The notes beneath the pieces were generated by a model. The model was not told the DNA's origin and made no database searches. It saw only the letters and a program-made list of their open reading frames with translations. A DNA stretch of 64,000 bases, from the NCBI RefSeq assembly GCF_025165795.1, contig NZ_JAJAGO010000008.1:62001-126000 (forward strand), in the 5' to 3' direction. Positions 7,539 to 16,265 of the stretch are shown piece after piece. A program made the position numbers and the translations under genes. The DNA is from Streptomyces gossypii (GTDB lineage: Bacteria; Actinomycetota; Actinomycetes; Streptomycetales; Streptomycetaceae). The first letter of the stretch is position 1, and every line of letters begins with the position of its first letter.

Positions 7539-8828
7539 TCAGTTCTCGTTGATCACTTCGTCGATGAGGCGGTCGGCCTCCTCGGCGGCGTCCTGTACGG
7601 ACTTCTTGCCGGTGGCGATGGACTGGAGCATCTCCTGCATGATGTTGGACTTCTCGACGGCCACCCAGCCCGGTGCCAGCGGCGTGACCCAGCCGCGCTC
7701 GGCGGCCTTCGCGGCCGGCCCGTTGACGCCGTCGGCGGGCACCTCGTCCAGCTGGGCGCTGTTGTTGGGCAGGGTGTCGACCTCGATCAGCTTCCGCTGC
7801 GAGGTGCTGTCGGTGAAGAGGCCGATCCACTCGGCGGCCATCTCCTGCTTCTTGGACTTGGCCGGGACCGCCAGCGTGGAGCCGCCGAGGAAGGGCGGCA
7901 GCAGCTCACCCGAGGGGCCGGGAAAGGCGAACGTGTCGAACTTTCCCTTGAGTTCGGGGTTGCCGCCGGAGCGCTTGTCGGCGGCGGCCATCGCCTCCCA
8001 GGTGTTGCCGTAGAACATCCCGACGTGGCCCTGGCCGACGACTGCCGGCTCGTCCGCGTTGTCCTTCGTGCGGTCGCCGACGTGGTAGGTGTCGAGCAGT
8101 TCGTACCAGGCGGTGAGGCCCTTGACCGACTTGGGCGAGGACATCGCTCCGTGCCAGCGGCCGTCGCGCTCCACCGCCATCTCGCCGCCCGCGTCCTTCA
8201 CGAAGGCCATCGCCGCGTACCAGTAGCGGCCGGGCATGTACATCGCGGAGAACTTCTCGTCGTCGGCGCCGTGCTTCTCCTTGAGCGCTTCGAGGTCCGC
8301 GAGCAGCTGAGGGTACGTCTTCGGCGGCTCCTCGATCCCGGCCTTCTCGAACAGGTCGGTGCGGTAGATGCCGACCCGGGCGCCCACGTAGTAGGGGACG
8401 CAGTAGGTCTTGCCGTCCAGCTGGCAGGCCGTCGAGAGGGCGGGCAGCCAGTCCTTCGAATTGTCGTAGTCCTTCGGATCCACCTCGGCGAAAGCGCCGT
8501 TCACGATGTAATTCGTCGTTTCGCTGTTGCCCATCTCCACGATATCGGGCACGTCCTCGCCTGCGAGCGCGGCATCGATCTTCTGGTTCTTACTTGTCCA
8601 CTGCTGGTACTGAACCTTCACCTTGACGTCGGGATACTTCTTGGCGAAGCGCTTGTTCGTCGATTCCACCAAATCCGGCCAGCTCTCCCGGGCGTCCACG
8701 GTGAGCCACACCGTCAGATCACCGGAGTCCGCCGCCGAATCCCCTGAGTTATCGCTGCATCCCGCCAATGTGGTGACCAGGGCGAGAACTGCCAAGCCTG
8801 CGGAGATACGAGATGTGCGCTGTGCCAT
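7539..8828 (-). CDS. Extracellular solute-binding lipoprotein (sugar type)
   Basis: A 429-residue family-1 solute-binding protein anchored as a lipoprotein: a short charged N-terminus, hydrophobic stretch and lipobox LAGC with Cys24. It would capture a carbohydrate outside the cell and deliver it to the two permeases encoded next to it. ATG at 8828 follows GGAG. The upstream DasR-like site suggests an aminosugar or chito-oligosaccharide ligand, as for DasA/NgcE-type proteins, but the position inside a putative biosynthetic cluster would also fit uptake of a cluster-related sugar. Ligand not determined. Confidence 0.88.
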   Translation of the reverse strand: MAQRTSRISAGLAVLALVTTLAGCSDNSGDSAADSGDLTVWLTVDARESWPDLVESTNKRFAKKYPDVKVKVQYQQWTSKNQKIDAALAGEDVPDIVEMGNSETTNYIVNGAFAEVDPKDYDNSKDWLPALSTACQLDGKTYCVPYYVGARVGIYRTDLFEKAGIEEPPKTYPQLLADLEALKEKHGADDEKFSAMYMPGRYWYAAMAFVKDAGGEMAVERDGRWHGAMSSPKSVKGLTAWYELLDTYHVGDRTKDNADEPAVVGQGHVGMFYGNTWEAMAAADKRSGGNPELKGKFDTFAFPGPSGELLPPFLGGSTLAVPAKSKKQEMAAEWIGLFTDSTSQRKLIEVDTLPNNSAQLDEVPADGVNGPAAKAAERGWVTPLAPGWVAVEKSNIMQEMLQSIATGKKSVQDAAEEADRLIDEVINEN

Positions 8829-9129
8829 GGTGCGCTCCGTCCCGAGGGGGGTCAACGCCGATCGGCTATCTACCCCGCCGAATACGGAAATCCACCCCGG
8901 GGGTTTGTTCCAGCCATATGGTGCGGGCCCCCAGGCACCACTGGTCAGGCGCCCGCCCCTTGCGGGCATTGGTCTATACCATGATCACAGGCCGGAGGCA
9001 TGAGCCACCGGCCACCGAGACTTGACGCAAACAGTGCGGTGCGTGACCGAGTCACCCTTGACGGTGATATCCCCCCTGCCCCAGGTTGACTCGCGTGTCT
9101 CCCACGTTCCCGATCGAAGGGTGTGGCAC
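8829..9129. promoter_or_regulatory. Divergent promoter region
   Basis: This 301-bp stretch separates the minus-strand transporter operon from the plus-strand amidinotransferase. The only clear signal is the DasR-like site at 8970-8981. No convincing gene is present; the frame of the amidinotransferase is open from 9022 but the better start is 9130. Confidence 0.6.
8970..8981. promoter_or_regulatory. DasR-like (dre) operator
   Basis: TGGTCTATACCA differs at one position from the symmetric dre core TGGTCTAGACCA bound by the GntR regulator DasR in Streptomyces. It lies 142 bp upstream of the binding-protein start and 149 bp upstream of the amidinotransferase start, so either could be the target. 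DasR responds to glucosamine-6-phosphate in characterised species. Confidence 0.55.
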
Positions 9130-10293
9130 GTGACTGAGTACGACACGACGCAGGCGGAACCGGACACCGGCCCCGTGCGGGTCAATTCATGGAACGGCTG
9201 GGATCCGTTACGCCACGTCGTCGTCGGGCGTGCCGACGGGGCGGTGGTGCAGGCGCCCGAACCCGCCGTCCAGCGGGACTTCCCCGACGACGGCTACCCC
9301 CTGGGCACGTACGGCCCGATGCCCGCCGACATGACCGCAGAGGCCAACCAGCAGCTGGACGACTTCACCGCGATGCTGCGCGGGCGCGGCATCCGGGTCG
9401 ACCGCCCCACCCCCGTCGACTTCAACCGGCAGGTCTCCACACCCGACTGGACGCAGGAGACCATGTCGGGCTGCATGCCGCCCCGCGACCTGCTGCTGAC
9501 GGTGGGCAACGAGGTGCTGGAAGCCACCATGTCCTACCGCAGCCGCTGGCACGAATACCTGTGCTACCGGCCGCTGCTGCAGCGGCTGTTCGACGCCGAT
9601 GAGCGCATGCGCTGGGAGGCGGCGCCCAAACCCCGCCTGACAGAGGCCAGTTACCGCCCCGGCTTCTGGGACACCTACAACACGCTGACCACCGAGGAGC
9701 AGCTCGCCAGGGTGCGCGATTACGACCTCGTGCTGACCGAGGAGGAACCCCTCTTCGACGCGGCCGACGTCGCCCGTTTCGGCAAGGACCTGTTCGTCCA
9801 GCTGTCGTTCGTCACCAACCGCAGCGGTTACAAGTGGCTCAAGCGCCACTTCCCCGACCACCGGGTGCACGCGGTGACCTCGACCAACACCCATCCGCTG
9901 CACATCGACGCCACCTGGGTGCCGCTGCGGCCCGGCCTGGTGCTGCACTGCGGTGAACGCCTCGCCGACGCCGAGCTGATGGAGTTCTTCAAGCTCAACG
10001 ACTGGGAGATCGTCGAGGCGGTGCAGCCCGCCAGTTGGGAGCACCCGCCCAAGCTCTCGTACTGCAGCCCCTGGCTGGCGGGGAACATGCTCAACCTCGA
10101 CGCCAACACGCTGTGCGTCGAGGAGAAGGAGGTCCGCCTCGCCGAGCAACTGGCGGGGTACGGCTTCGAGGTGGTACCGGTGCCCTTCCGCGCGGTCGGA
10201 CCGTTCGGCGGCGGACTGCACTGCGCCACGGTCGACATCGAGCGCGAGGGGACGGTGGAGGACTACTTCCCGCGCCGGTACGGACGGTTCTGA
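9130..10293 (+). CDS. Amidinotransferase (AGAT/StrB1 family)
   Basis: A 387-residue member of the glycine/inosamine amidinotransferase family, which moves the amidino group of arginine onto an amine to make a guanidino compound. The LHIDATW block carries the catalytic His region, and GGGLHCATVDIER near the C-terminus carries the nucleophilic Cys. The GTG at 9130 is chosen because GAAGGG sits 9-10 bases upstream. A HAD gene follows after 4 bp. The acceptor could be glycine, an amino acid or an aminocyclitol; neighbouring sugar genes favour a cyclitol or aminosugar, but this is inference. Confidence 0.88.
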   Translation: MTEYDTTQAEPDTGPVRVNSWNGWDPLRHVVVGRADGAVVQAPEPAVQRDFPDDGYPLGTYGPMPADMTAEANQQLDDFTAMLRGRGIRVDRPTPVDFNRQVSTPDWTQETMSGCMPPRDLLLTVGNEVLEATMSYRSRWHEYLCYRPLLQRLFDADERMRWEAAPKPRLTEASYRPGFWDTYNTLTTEEQLARVRDYDLVLTEEEPLFDAADVARFGKDLFVQLSFVTNRSGYKWLKRHFPDHRVHAVTSTNTHPLHIDATWVPLRPGLVLHCGERLADAELMEFFKLNDWEIVEAVQPASWEHPPKLSYCSPWLAGNMLNLDANTLCVEEKEVRLAEQLAGYGFEVVPVPFRAVGPFGGGLHCATVDIEREGTVEDYFPRRYGRF

Positions 10294-10297
10294 TGCC

Positions 10298-11053
10298 GTG
10301 GTGAGCGGCGCCCGGGTGGTGGTCTTCGACTTCTACGGCACGCTGGTGCGGATGGTGCCGCCGCTCCCGGCCAGCCACCGGTCGGTGTTCCTCCGCAGGG
10401 GCCTGCACGCGGCTGCCGACCACTGGGGCGACCAGTGGTCGGTGGGCCCGGCGGACGGCGAGGAGCACGCCGCCCACTCGGTCAGCGAACAGGCTTATCT
10501 GGCCTGGGAGCTGGAGCGCCTGCGGCGCAGGGCGCGCGCCGCAGGCGTGCCCGAGGGCGAAGTCGAAGGGCTCGTCACCGAGATCGACCGGACGATGAAG
10601 AGCCTGCGGCTGGCGCTCTTCGACGACACCCTGGAGGTGCTGCACGCGCTGCACGCGCGGGGCGTACGGATCGCGGTGTGCTCCAACTGGTACTGGGACC
10701 TGGAGCGGACTCTCGACTCGGTCGGGCTGGCCGGGCTGGTGAGCGTGGCGGTCGGCTCGGCACAGGCGGGGGCACGCAAGCCGCACCCGCGCATCTACCG
10801 GACGGTGCTGGAGCGGTGCGGTGTGCCCGCGGCGCGGGCGGTGTTCGTCGGGGACATGTGGGAGGCGGACGTGGCCGGGCCGCTGGCCGCCGGGATGCGG
10901 GCGGTGCATCTGTGGCGCACCGACCGGGCGGTGCAGGGTGCGGCCCCGCCGCTGGTGGACGGGGCCGCGCGGATCAGTACGCTGCACGGCCTCAGCGGCC
11001 TGCTGGACGACTGGGATCGCGTCGGCCGAGGCGGTCCAGGACGTTGCGGGTGA
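10298..11053 (+). CDS. HAD-superfamily hydrolase
   Basis: A 251-residue HAD protein: motif I DFYGTL near residues 11-16, motif II Ser in CSNW, motif III Lys in GARKPHPRIY, and motif IV FVGDMWEADV. Motif I has Tyr where phosphatases carry the second Asp, a pattern known from L-2-haloacid dehalogenases, so a simple phosphatase role is uncertain. GTG start, 4 bp behind the amidinotransferase, hence likely co-transcribed. Its last 62 bp overlap the 3' end of the convergent gene on the other strand. Confidence 0.85.
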   Translation: MVSGARVVVFDFYGTLVRMVPPLPASHRSVFLRRGLHAAADHWGDQWSVGPADGEEHAAHSVSEQAYLAWELERLRRRARAAGVPEGEVEGLVTEIDRTMKSLRLALFDDTLEVLHALHARGVRIAVCSNWYWDLERTLDSVGLAGLVSVAVGSAQAGARKPHPRIYRTVLERCGVPAARAVFVGDMWEADVAGPLAAGMRAVHLWRTDRAVQGAAPPLVDGAARISTLHGLSGLLDDWDRVGRGGPGRCG

Positions 11054-12530
11054 CGCGGACGACCGCGGGGTCCGTCTCCCTGCCGCACACCACCGGCCAG
11101 TCGGTCGTGCCCGCCGTGAACACCGTGCCGCCGCCGGGCTCATCGGAGGTGTGGATGCCCATCGTCGCCGCGCGCGGACCGGTGATCTCCCGTTCGCGCG
11201 CGGGGCAGTTCCAGTGGCCCCACTTCAGTTGGTGGAAGTCCTCGTGCACCGGGTCCAGCAGATACAGGCCCAGGATCAGGAAGGAGCCGGGCGTGCCGTC
11301 CGCCCCGGTGGCGCGGGCCGTACCCGTCTCGTCGTAGGCGAAGGCAGCGCCGTCGCACTCGTAGCCGATCAGCGGTGTTCCGGCGCCGAGCGCGTCCGGC
11401 CGGCCGCCGTCGGAACCGTCGCGCAGCCCGGTGCCCTCGAACACCCAGTGGCCGGCGTGCTGCACCGTGTAGCCCGCACGGGGCCGGTCGCCGGGCCACT
11501 CGCCGGGCCACATGCCGCCGTTGCGGAAGCTGACGCCGGTCAGGGTGTTCTCCGGTTCCCCGACCCCGTCGGGGGCGGGCTGCCACCACAGATCGGTGGC
11601 CGGAAGATGGGGGTAGGCGTCGCCGACCTGGTGGTCGGTGTCCGAGACGAACGCGGTGTCCCCGTCCACCGGATGCACACGCCACCAGCAGGTGTTCGCG
11701 CTGAAGAACGCGACGTTCCCGCCGCCGCGCGTGAAAGCGGCGACGCGTTCGCGCATCGCCGCGCTCCAGTACTCGTCATGGCCGACGCTCAGCAGCAGGT
11801 CGTAGGGCGCGAGCAGCTCCGGGTCGGCGTGCAGATCCAGATCGGTGCAGTACTCCACGTCATAGCCGGCGCGCTCCAGCCAGGCGATGAACGGGGCGTC
11901 CCAGTAGGCGAGATCGATGACACCGCCGGGGCGGTGCATGCTCAGCTTGTGCCCGCGCGGCTCCCCGGCGGGGCCGTCTCCGCCCTCCTGGTAGACGGGG
12001 TGCTCGTAGAGGCTGCTGGCGCGGACCAGACCGGTGCGGTTCGACTGGTTGTACGCGTGCCGGGTGAAGGTCGACTTCTTGTACAGGATGCGGGCGGTGC
12101 GGCCCGGCATCCGGGGCCGTACGACGAAGAACTCCCGCTCGAAGCCCTCGATGCCGTCGATCTCCCCGCCGCTCTCACCGCTGGCTGCGGCGCTGTCTGC
12201 CGCGCTGTCTGCGGTGCCTTCTGCGGTGCCGCCCTCGACGAGGTGGGCGAGGTGGGCGAGATAGATGCCCGGCGGCCAGTGCTCCGGTACCGGCAGGCCG
12301 TAAGCGGGCCAGCCCCACGCCTCAGCGGGCGAGGCGTGCTCCGGATCGCCGTCCGGATGCGGGGGCGGCGGGCTCCACACACCGGAATAGGGACCCGACT
12401 CACCCATGAACACCAGCTCGCGGCCCAGCCGGTAGCAGCGTATCCGGAAATCGGCGGCGTCCGTGGAGACATGCATCCGCAGCGTACTTCCGGCGATGAC
12501 GCTCTCCCGGTGCACATAACCCTCAATCAT
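10992..12530 (-). CDS. N,N-dimethylformamidase beta-subunit-like protein
   Basis: A 512-residue protein that resembles the large (beta) subunit C-terminal domain of N,N-dimethylformamidase: an N-terminal beta-sandwich-like part, then a glutamine-amidotransferase-like core with the segments LLSVGHDEYWS and GGNVAFFSANTCWWRV. Characterised members hydrolyse an amide; most homologues in actinomycetes have no known substrate. No signal peptide is visible. Residues about 105-125 are an Ala/Ser/Gly-rich linker. The ATG at 12530 lacks a strong ribosome site. It runs opposite to the amidinotransferase-HAD pair and overlaps it at the 3' end. Confidence 0.75.
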   Translation of the reverse strand: MIEGYVHRESVIAGSTLRMHVSTDAADFRIRCYRLGRELVFMGESGPYSGVWSPPPPHPDGDPEHASPAEAWGWPAYGLPVPEHWPPGIYLAHLAHLVEGGTAEGTADSAADSAAASGESGGEIDGIEGFEREFFVVRPRMPGRTARILYKKSTFTRHAYNQSNRTGLVRASSLYEHPVYQEGGDGPAGEPRGHKLSMHRPGGVIDLAYWDAPFIAWLERAGYDVEYCTDLDLHADPELLAPYDLLLSVGHDEYWSAAMRERVAAFTRGGGNVAFFSANTCWWRVHPVDGDTAFVSDTDHQVGDAYPHLPATDLWWQPAPDGVGEPENTLTGVSFRNGGMWPGEWPGDRPRAGYTVQHAGHWVFEGTGLRDGSDGGRPDALGAGTPLIGYECDGAAFAYDETGTARATGADGTPGSFLILGLYLLDPVHEDFHQLKWGHWNCPAREREITGPRAATMGIHTSDEPGGGTVFTAGTTDWPVVCGRETDPAVVRVTRNVLDRLGRRDPSRPAGR

Positions 12531-12765
12531 CGCGAACGGCCCCTTCCATGGGACTTGCGTACGTCAGAATGCCCGTATGACGCGGGCTGTTGTCGCGCGA
12601 ATGCTAGATGCTTCCCCAGCCGCCGACAATCGCCGCGAAGAATACCGGCCCGGCCTGGGCCAATTCTGGACAACAACCCCGGCCCGCCGAATATCCGCAA
12701 CGACGCACGGGTAGCGCGGAGCGTGGACGGAAAACCGTCCGGCGCCCGAGTCACAAGGGAATCGA

Positions 12766-13611
12766 ATGGACAGTGAATTCCGAGTCCGCGAGCTGGTCCT
12801 GGGCATTGAGGGACTGGCTCTGCTGCGGCACGCGATCCATGGTGACGAGAAGTTCCTGGCGCGGCGGGTGGAGGAGATCCGAAGATTCGCCGACGGCTCA
12901 GGAGAGGGCCTTCCGGACGGCGGGGCGAGCGTGCGGGAACTCACCCCGGCGGCCGGGTACGCGGCCTGGTCCTCGGTCTACGACTCGCTGCCCAGTTCCT
13001 TCATCGAGGTCGAAGAGCCCCTCGTCCACGAACTCCTCGACCAGGGCCCGGTGGGCGACGCCCTGGACGCCGCCTGCGGCACCGGCCGCCAGACGGCCGC
13101 CCTGACGGCGCGCGGATACCGTACGACCGGGGTGGACCAGTCGCCGCACATGCTGGACAAGGCCCGGCAGAAGGCACCGGCGGCACAGTTCCGGGAAGGG
13201 AACCTGGAGCAACTGCCGCTGAAGGACGACTCCGTCGACCTCGCCGTCTGCTCCCTCGCCATGACCCATCTGCCCGACCTCACGGCGGGCGTGGCCGAAC
13301 TCGCCCGGGTGGTGCGCCCCGGCGGCCGGATCGTCATCTCGGACCTGCACCCGTTCGTCGTCTCGCTTCAGGGCCAGTGCCTGTTCGTGGCCGGATCGGA
13401 ACGGCTGGCGTACGTACGCAACCATGTCCACCTGCCCAGCGACTACTTCGCGGCGTTCCGGGCCGCAGGGCTGAGCGTCCGTGACTGCCGGGAGCCGGTG
13501 TTCAACGGGCGGCTGGCGCCGGGCGGTTACGAGGAGTTCATCGCCGACGCCGCGCGCGCCGCCTGGGACGGCATCCCGCTGGTGATCATCTGGGAGGTGG
13601 TGGTCCCGTGA
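12766..13611 (+). CDS. Class I SAM-dependent methyltransferase
   Basis: A 281-residue methyltransferase. Motif I ALDAACGTGRQT (about 99-110) binds SAM, followed by GVDQSPHML, DLAVCSLAMTHL and VVRPGGRIVISD. The extra 60-residue N-terminus has no recognised domain. ATG at 12766 follows AAGGGAA. The stop overlaps the GTG of the acetyltransferase gene, so the two are coupled. It would methylate a small molecule, probably the cluster product or an intermediate. Confidence 0.88.
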   Translation: MDSEFRVRELVLGIEGLALLRHAIHGDEKFLARRVEEIRRFADGSGEGLPDGGASVRELTPAAGYAAWSSVYDSLPSSFIEVEEPLVHELLDQGPVGDALDAACGTGRQTAALTARGYRTTGVDQSPHMLDKARQKAPAAQFREGNLEQLPLKDDSVDLAVCSLAMTHLPDLTAGVAELARVVRPGGRIVISDLHPFVVSLQGQCLFVAGSERLAYVRNHVHLPSDYFAAFRAAGLSVRDCREPVFNGRLAPGGYEEFIADAARAAWDGIPLVIIWEVVVP

Positions 13612-14414
13612 GCGCCGGGGGAAAGCGGGCCGAGCCCGCCTCTCCGGCGTTCTCCGTGGTGCTCCACAGCGAACGGCCCGAGCTGTGGGACCGGATACCC
13701 GCGCTGTTCGCCGGAGTGGTGCCCGAGTACAACCTGCACGGGGACATCAGCGACGGCGAAGGCGACTACTGGAACCGCCTGTTCAAGGATTTCCCGGAGT
13801 ACCAGTTCGTGCTGTACGACGAGGCGCGCGACGACATCCTGGGCGCGGGCCGCTCCGTGCCGCGTAGCTGGGACGGCACGGCGGAGGGCCTGGGCCCCGG
13901 GCTCGACGACTCGATCGCCGCCGCCTTCCGTGACCTGGACGCGGGCCGTGCGCCGGGCGCACTGTGCGCGCTGGGCGTGGAGGTCGCTCCCGGTCACCAG
14001 GGCAGGGGGCTTTCCGGGCCGCTGCTGCGGCAGTTGGTGGAGACAGCGCGCGACGCCGGTCTCTCCCGGGTGATCGTGCCGGTGCGGCCCACCTGGAAGG
14101 ACCGGTATCCGCTCGTGCCCATCGAGCGGTACGCCGCGTGGCAGCGTGCCGACGGGGCGCCGTTCGATCCGTGGATCCGCACCCAGGTGCGCGCCGGGGG
14201 CACGCTCTCGGCCGCGAGCGGACGGTCGTCGCGGATCACCGGCACGGTCGCCGAATGGGAGTCCTGGACGGGCATGGCCTTCCCGGACGACGGGGATTAC
14301 GTGTTTCCGCACGGGCTGGCCACCGTACGCATCGATCACGCGCGCGATCTGGGCGCGTACTGGGAGCCCGGGGTCTGGATCCTGCACGACGCGGCCCCGG
14401 CACGGGAGCCGTAG
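13608..14414 (+). CDS. GNAT-family N-acetyltransferase
   Basis: A 268-residue GNAT enzyme; the acetyl-CoA pyrophosphate loop is GVEVAPGHQGRGLSG (about 123-137). It begins with a GTG inside the methyltransferase stop (GTGA). Longer than a minimal GNAT, with an extended C-terminus (WESWTGMAFPDDGDYVFPHG). Candidate roles are acyl tailoring of the product or self-protection by acetylation. Confidence 0.82.
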   Translation: MSAGGKRAEPASPAFSVVLHSERPELWDRIPALFAGVVPEYNLHGDISDGEGDYWNRLFKDFPEYQFVLYDEARDDILGAGRSVPRSWDGTAEGLGPGLDDSIAAAFRDLDAGRAPGALCALGVEVAPGHQGRGLSGPLLRQLVETARDAGLSRVIVPVRPTWKDRYPLVPIERYAAWQRADGAPFDPWIRTQVRAGGTLSAASGRSSRITGTVAEWESWTGMAFPDDGDYVFPHGLATVRIDHARDLGAYWEPGVWILHDAAPAREP

Positions 14415-14459
14415 CCGGGGCGCGTCGAGCCGGGAGAGCGGCGGCCTGGACGCCGCGGA

Positions 14460-14474
14460 CGGGGCGGCGCCCCG
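14460..14474. terminator. Possible hairpin between convergent genes
   Basis: CGGGGC-GGC-GCCCCG forms a 6-bp stem between the acetyltransferase and glycosyltransferase-like genes. Short, so only a possible terminator. Confidence 0.35.
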
Positions 14475-14476
14475 CG

Positions 14477-15667
14477 TCAGCCCAGCGGGTACGCCCCCCG
14501 GCGGACGGCGCTCCAGGCGTGCGCCGTGAGCAGGTGGTTGTGCTCCGGGCGCACGTCGGGGCGGCGTTCGGGCGGCAGGCCCGCGATGCCGACCGTGGAC
14601 AGCGCGGCCGAACGTACCCGCGCGACGGACCGCTCTTCTTCACTCAGCCCGTCTTCGACGATCCCGCCGTCCACGGTCCGGCCACCGGCGATTCGCTCGG
14701 CCGCTGCCAGATCGGCCACTGCCGGCTCCCCGGCCGCCAACCCGTGCGCCTGCCGGGACGCCACAACCGCCTGTCTGCCCAACAGCAGGCAGTGCGTCCA
14801 CAGTTCGTTCGCGAATCCGGCGCCGAAGAGCCAGCTCACCTCCGTGGCGGTGAACGGGCGGTTTTCGCCTGCCAGATACCGCAGCCGCTCCTCCGTCAGA
14901 CCGGTGCCGGGCAGCGCCTCCTGCCAGCCGACGTGCGGGCGCGTCCCGTCGCTTTCCGGCTGCCGGGCGCCCTCGCGCAGATAGCCCGCGCCGTAGCGCA
15001 TGTAGGGGAGCCAGTCGATGTCCTCCAGCACCCATCCTTCCGGCAGCAGCCGCGCCGCGTCGGCGATGTCCACCGGACAGGCGACCCGCCGTACGCCCTG
15101 TGCGGCATGGCCGTTGATGCTGCTGGTGCCGATGTGCTCCACCACGCCGGGGACGGCCAGCAGCGCCGGGCGGCCCCTCCGGCGCAGGAACTGGGCGAGC
15201 ACCTCGTCGTCGTGCCGCTCCTCCTCCACCCTCCCCCGCGCGAACTCCCGGAACTCCCGCACCAGCGCGGCCGGCAGACAGGTCGCCAGCGTCGGAGTGA
15301 ACTCCTCCGGCACGGCACGCACCCAGCCCGCCCCCGCCAGTGCGGCCAGCCGTACGGCAGCACCGTTGCGGGCATGCCAGTTGGTGTAGAAGACGAGGGC
15401 CTCGTCCGGGAACCGGGCGGCACAGCGGGCGACGAGGGCGGGGAACTCCGGCGGGGCGGCGACGTCGTCCTGCATCACCAGTTGGTGGGTCGCCCCCTCG
15501 GGCATCGCCGACCAGGCGACCAACGCCGTCCGCAGGGCGGATGCCTCCTCCTGTGGCGCCGGGTCGAGCGCCAGTCCGTCCAGGCCCAGCCGGGCGACCA
15601 ACTCCTCGGCCTGGGCCTTGCGCAGCGGGTGGGTCATCACAGCGGAACTGATGCGTACACCGGTCAT
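14477..15667 (-). CDS. Glycosyltransferase-like protein
   Basis: A 396-residue complete paralogue of the N-terminal part of the gene at 1-1388. GATHQLVMQDD (QDD 66-68) resembles a GT-A metal-binding site, followed by EALVFYTNWHARNGAA and GVVEHIGTSSINGH. The C-terminal 150 residues are unlike the Rossmann-like extension of the left paralogue. The ATG at 15667 is five bases from AAGGAG; a GTG two codons earlier overlaps that site. The two paralogues mark the edges of the putative cluster. Enzymatic class is inferred from motif pattern and would need a profile search. Confidence 0.6.
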   Translation of the reverse strand: MTGVRISSAVMTHPLRKAQAEELVARLGLDGLALDPAPQEEASALRTALVAWSAMPEGATHQLVMQDDVAAPPEFPALVARCAARFPDEALVFYTNWHARNGAAVRLAALAGAGWVRAVPEEFTPTLATCLPAALVREFREFARGRVEEERHDDEVLAQFLRRRGRPALLAVPGVVEHIGTSSINGHAAQGVRRVACPVDIADAARLLPEGWVLEDIDWLPYMRYGAGYLREGARQPESDGTRPHVGWQEALPGTGLTEERLRYLAGENRPFTATEVSWLFGAGFANELWTHCLLLGRQAVVASRQAHGLAAGEPAVADLAAAERIAGGRTVDGGIVEDGLSEEERSVARVRSAALSTVGIAGLPPERRPDVRPEHNHLLTAHAWSAVRRGAYPLG

Positions 15668-15784
15668 CGGCACTCCTTGTCGCGACGGCGGGAGGCCCCT
15701 GGCACTTCATCGTGGCAGATGCCACAGCACGCCACGTCGAGGAGAAAGGATCAAGAGCGGGAACCGGACAGATCCCAAATCCGG

Positions 15785-16060
15785 TCAGATCCAGTGCGAG
15801 GAATGGCGGCGCGAGCGCGTCCGGAACTCCCGGTCCCCGGCGTACCGGACAGCCGGCGGGTCCGCGAACCGGCTCTCGGTCTCGCTGCTTTTCCAGCGGA
15901 CGGCGATCCCGATGCCGACGGCCCAGGAGATTCCCACCACGATGTCCACATACATCCGCATGACGAGATGCACCCCGCTGATTGTGTGCACCGCGATGAC
16001 GAGCCCCGCGGATAAGAGCAAGGGCAGGGAAAGAAGCAGATATCGCCTGGCTCGGCGCAT
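15785..16060 (-). CDS. Small membrane protein
   Basis: A 91-residue protein with a basic N-terminus (MRRARRY) and two hydrophobic segments (about 8-28 and 33-52), then a charged tail. ATG at 16060 has GGAGG at 7-base spacing; an open frame upstream is unlikely to be used. Codon 16 is TTA, which hints at bldA control. No family recognised. Confidence 0.65.
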   Translation of the reverse strand: MRRARRYLLLSLPLLLSAGLVIAVHTISGVHLVMRMYVDIVVGISWAVGIGIAVRWKSSETESRFADPPAVRYAGDREFRTRSRRHSSHWI

Positions 16061-16265
16061 GGTGAGACCTCCGCCGGACTCTTCGCAACGCTTCAGAACC
16101 CTGACAGTGTGCGGCATGCACGCCGGATCGCTCCTGCGCGGTGAGCCGCCGAAAGGAATTGGCATATGCCTGCACCGAGGCGTCGGCCGAATTCACGGTA
16201 TTCGAAGAACCTTGCGAAATTCGGGCTCAGCCGGCGGGGAAGGGGCCAGCCACTGGGACCGCCGC

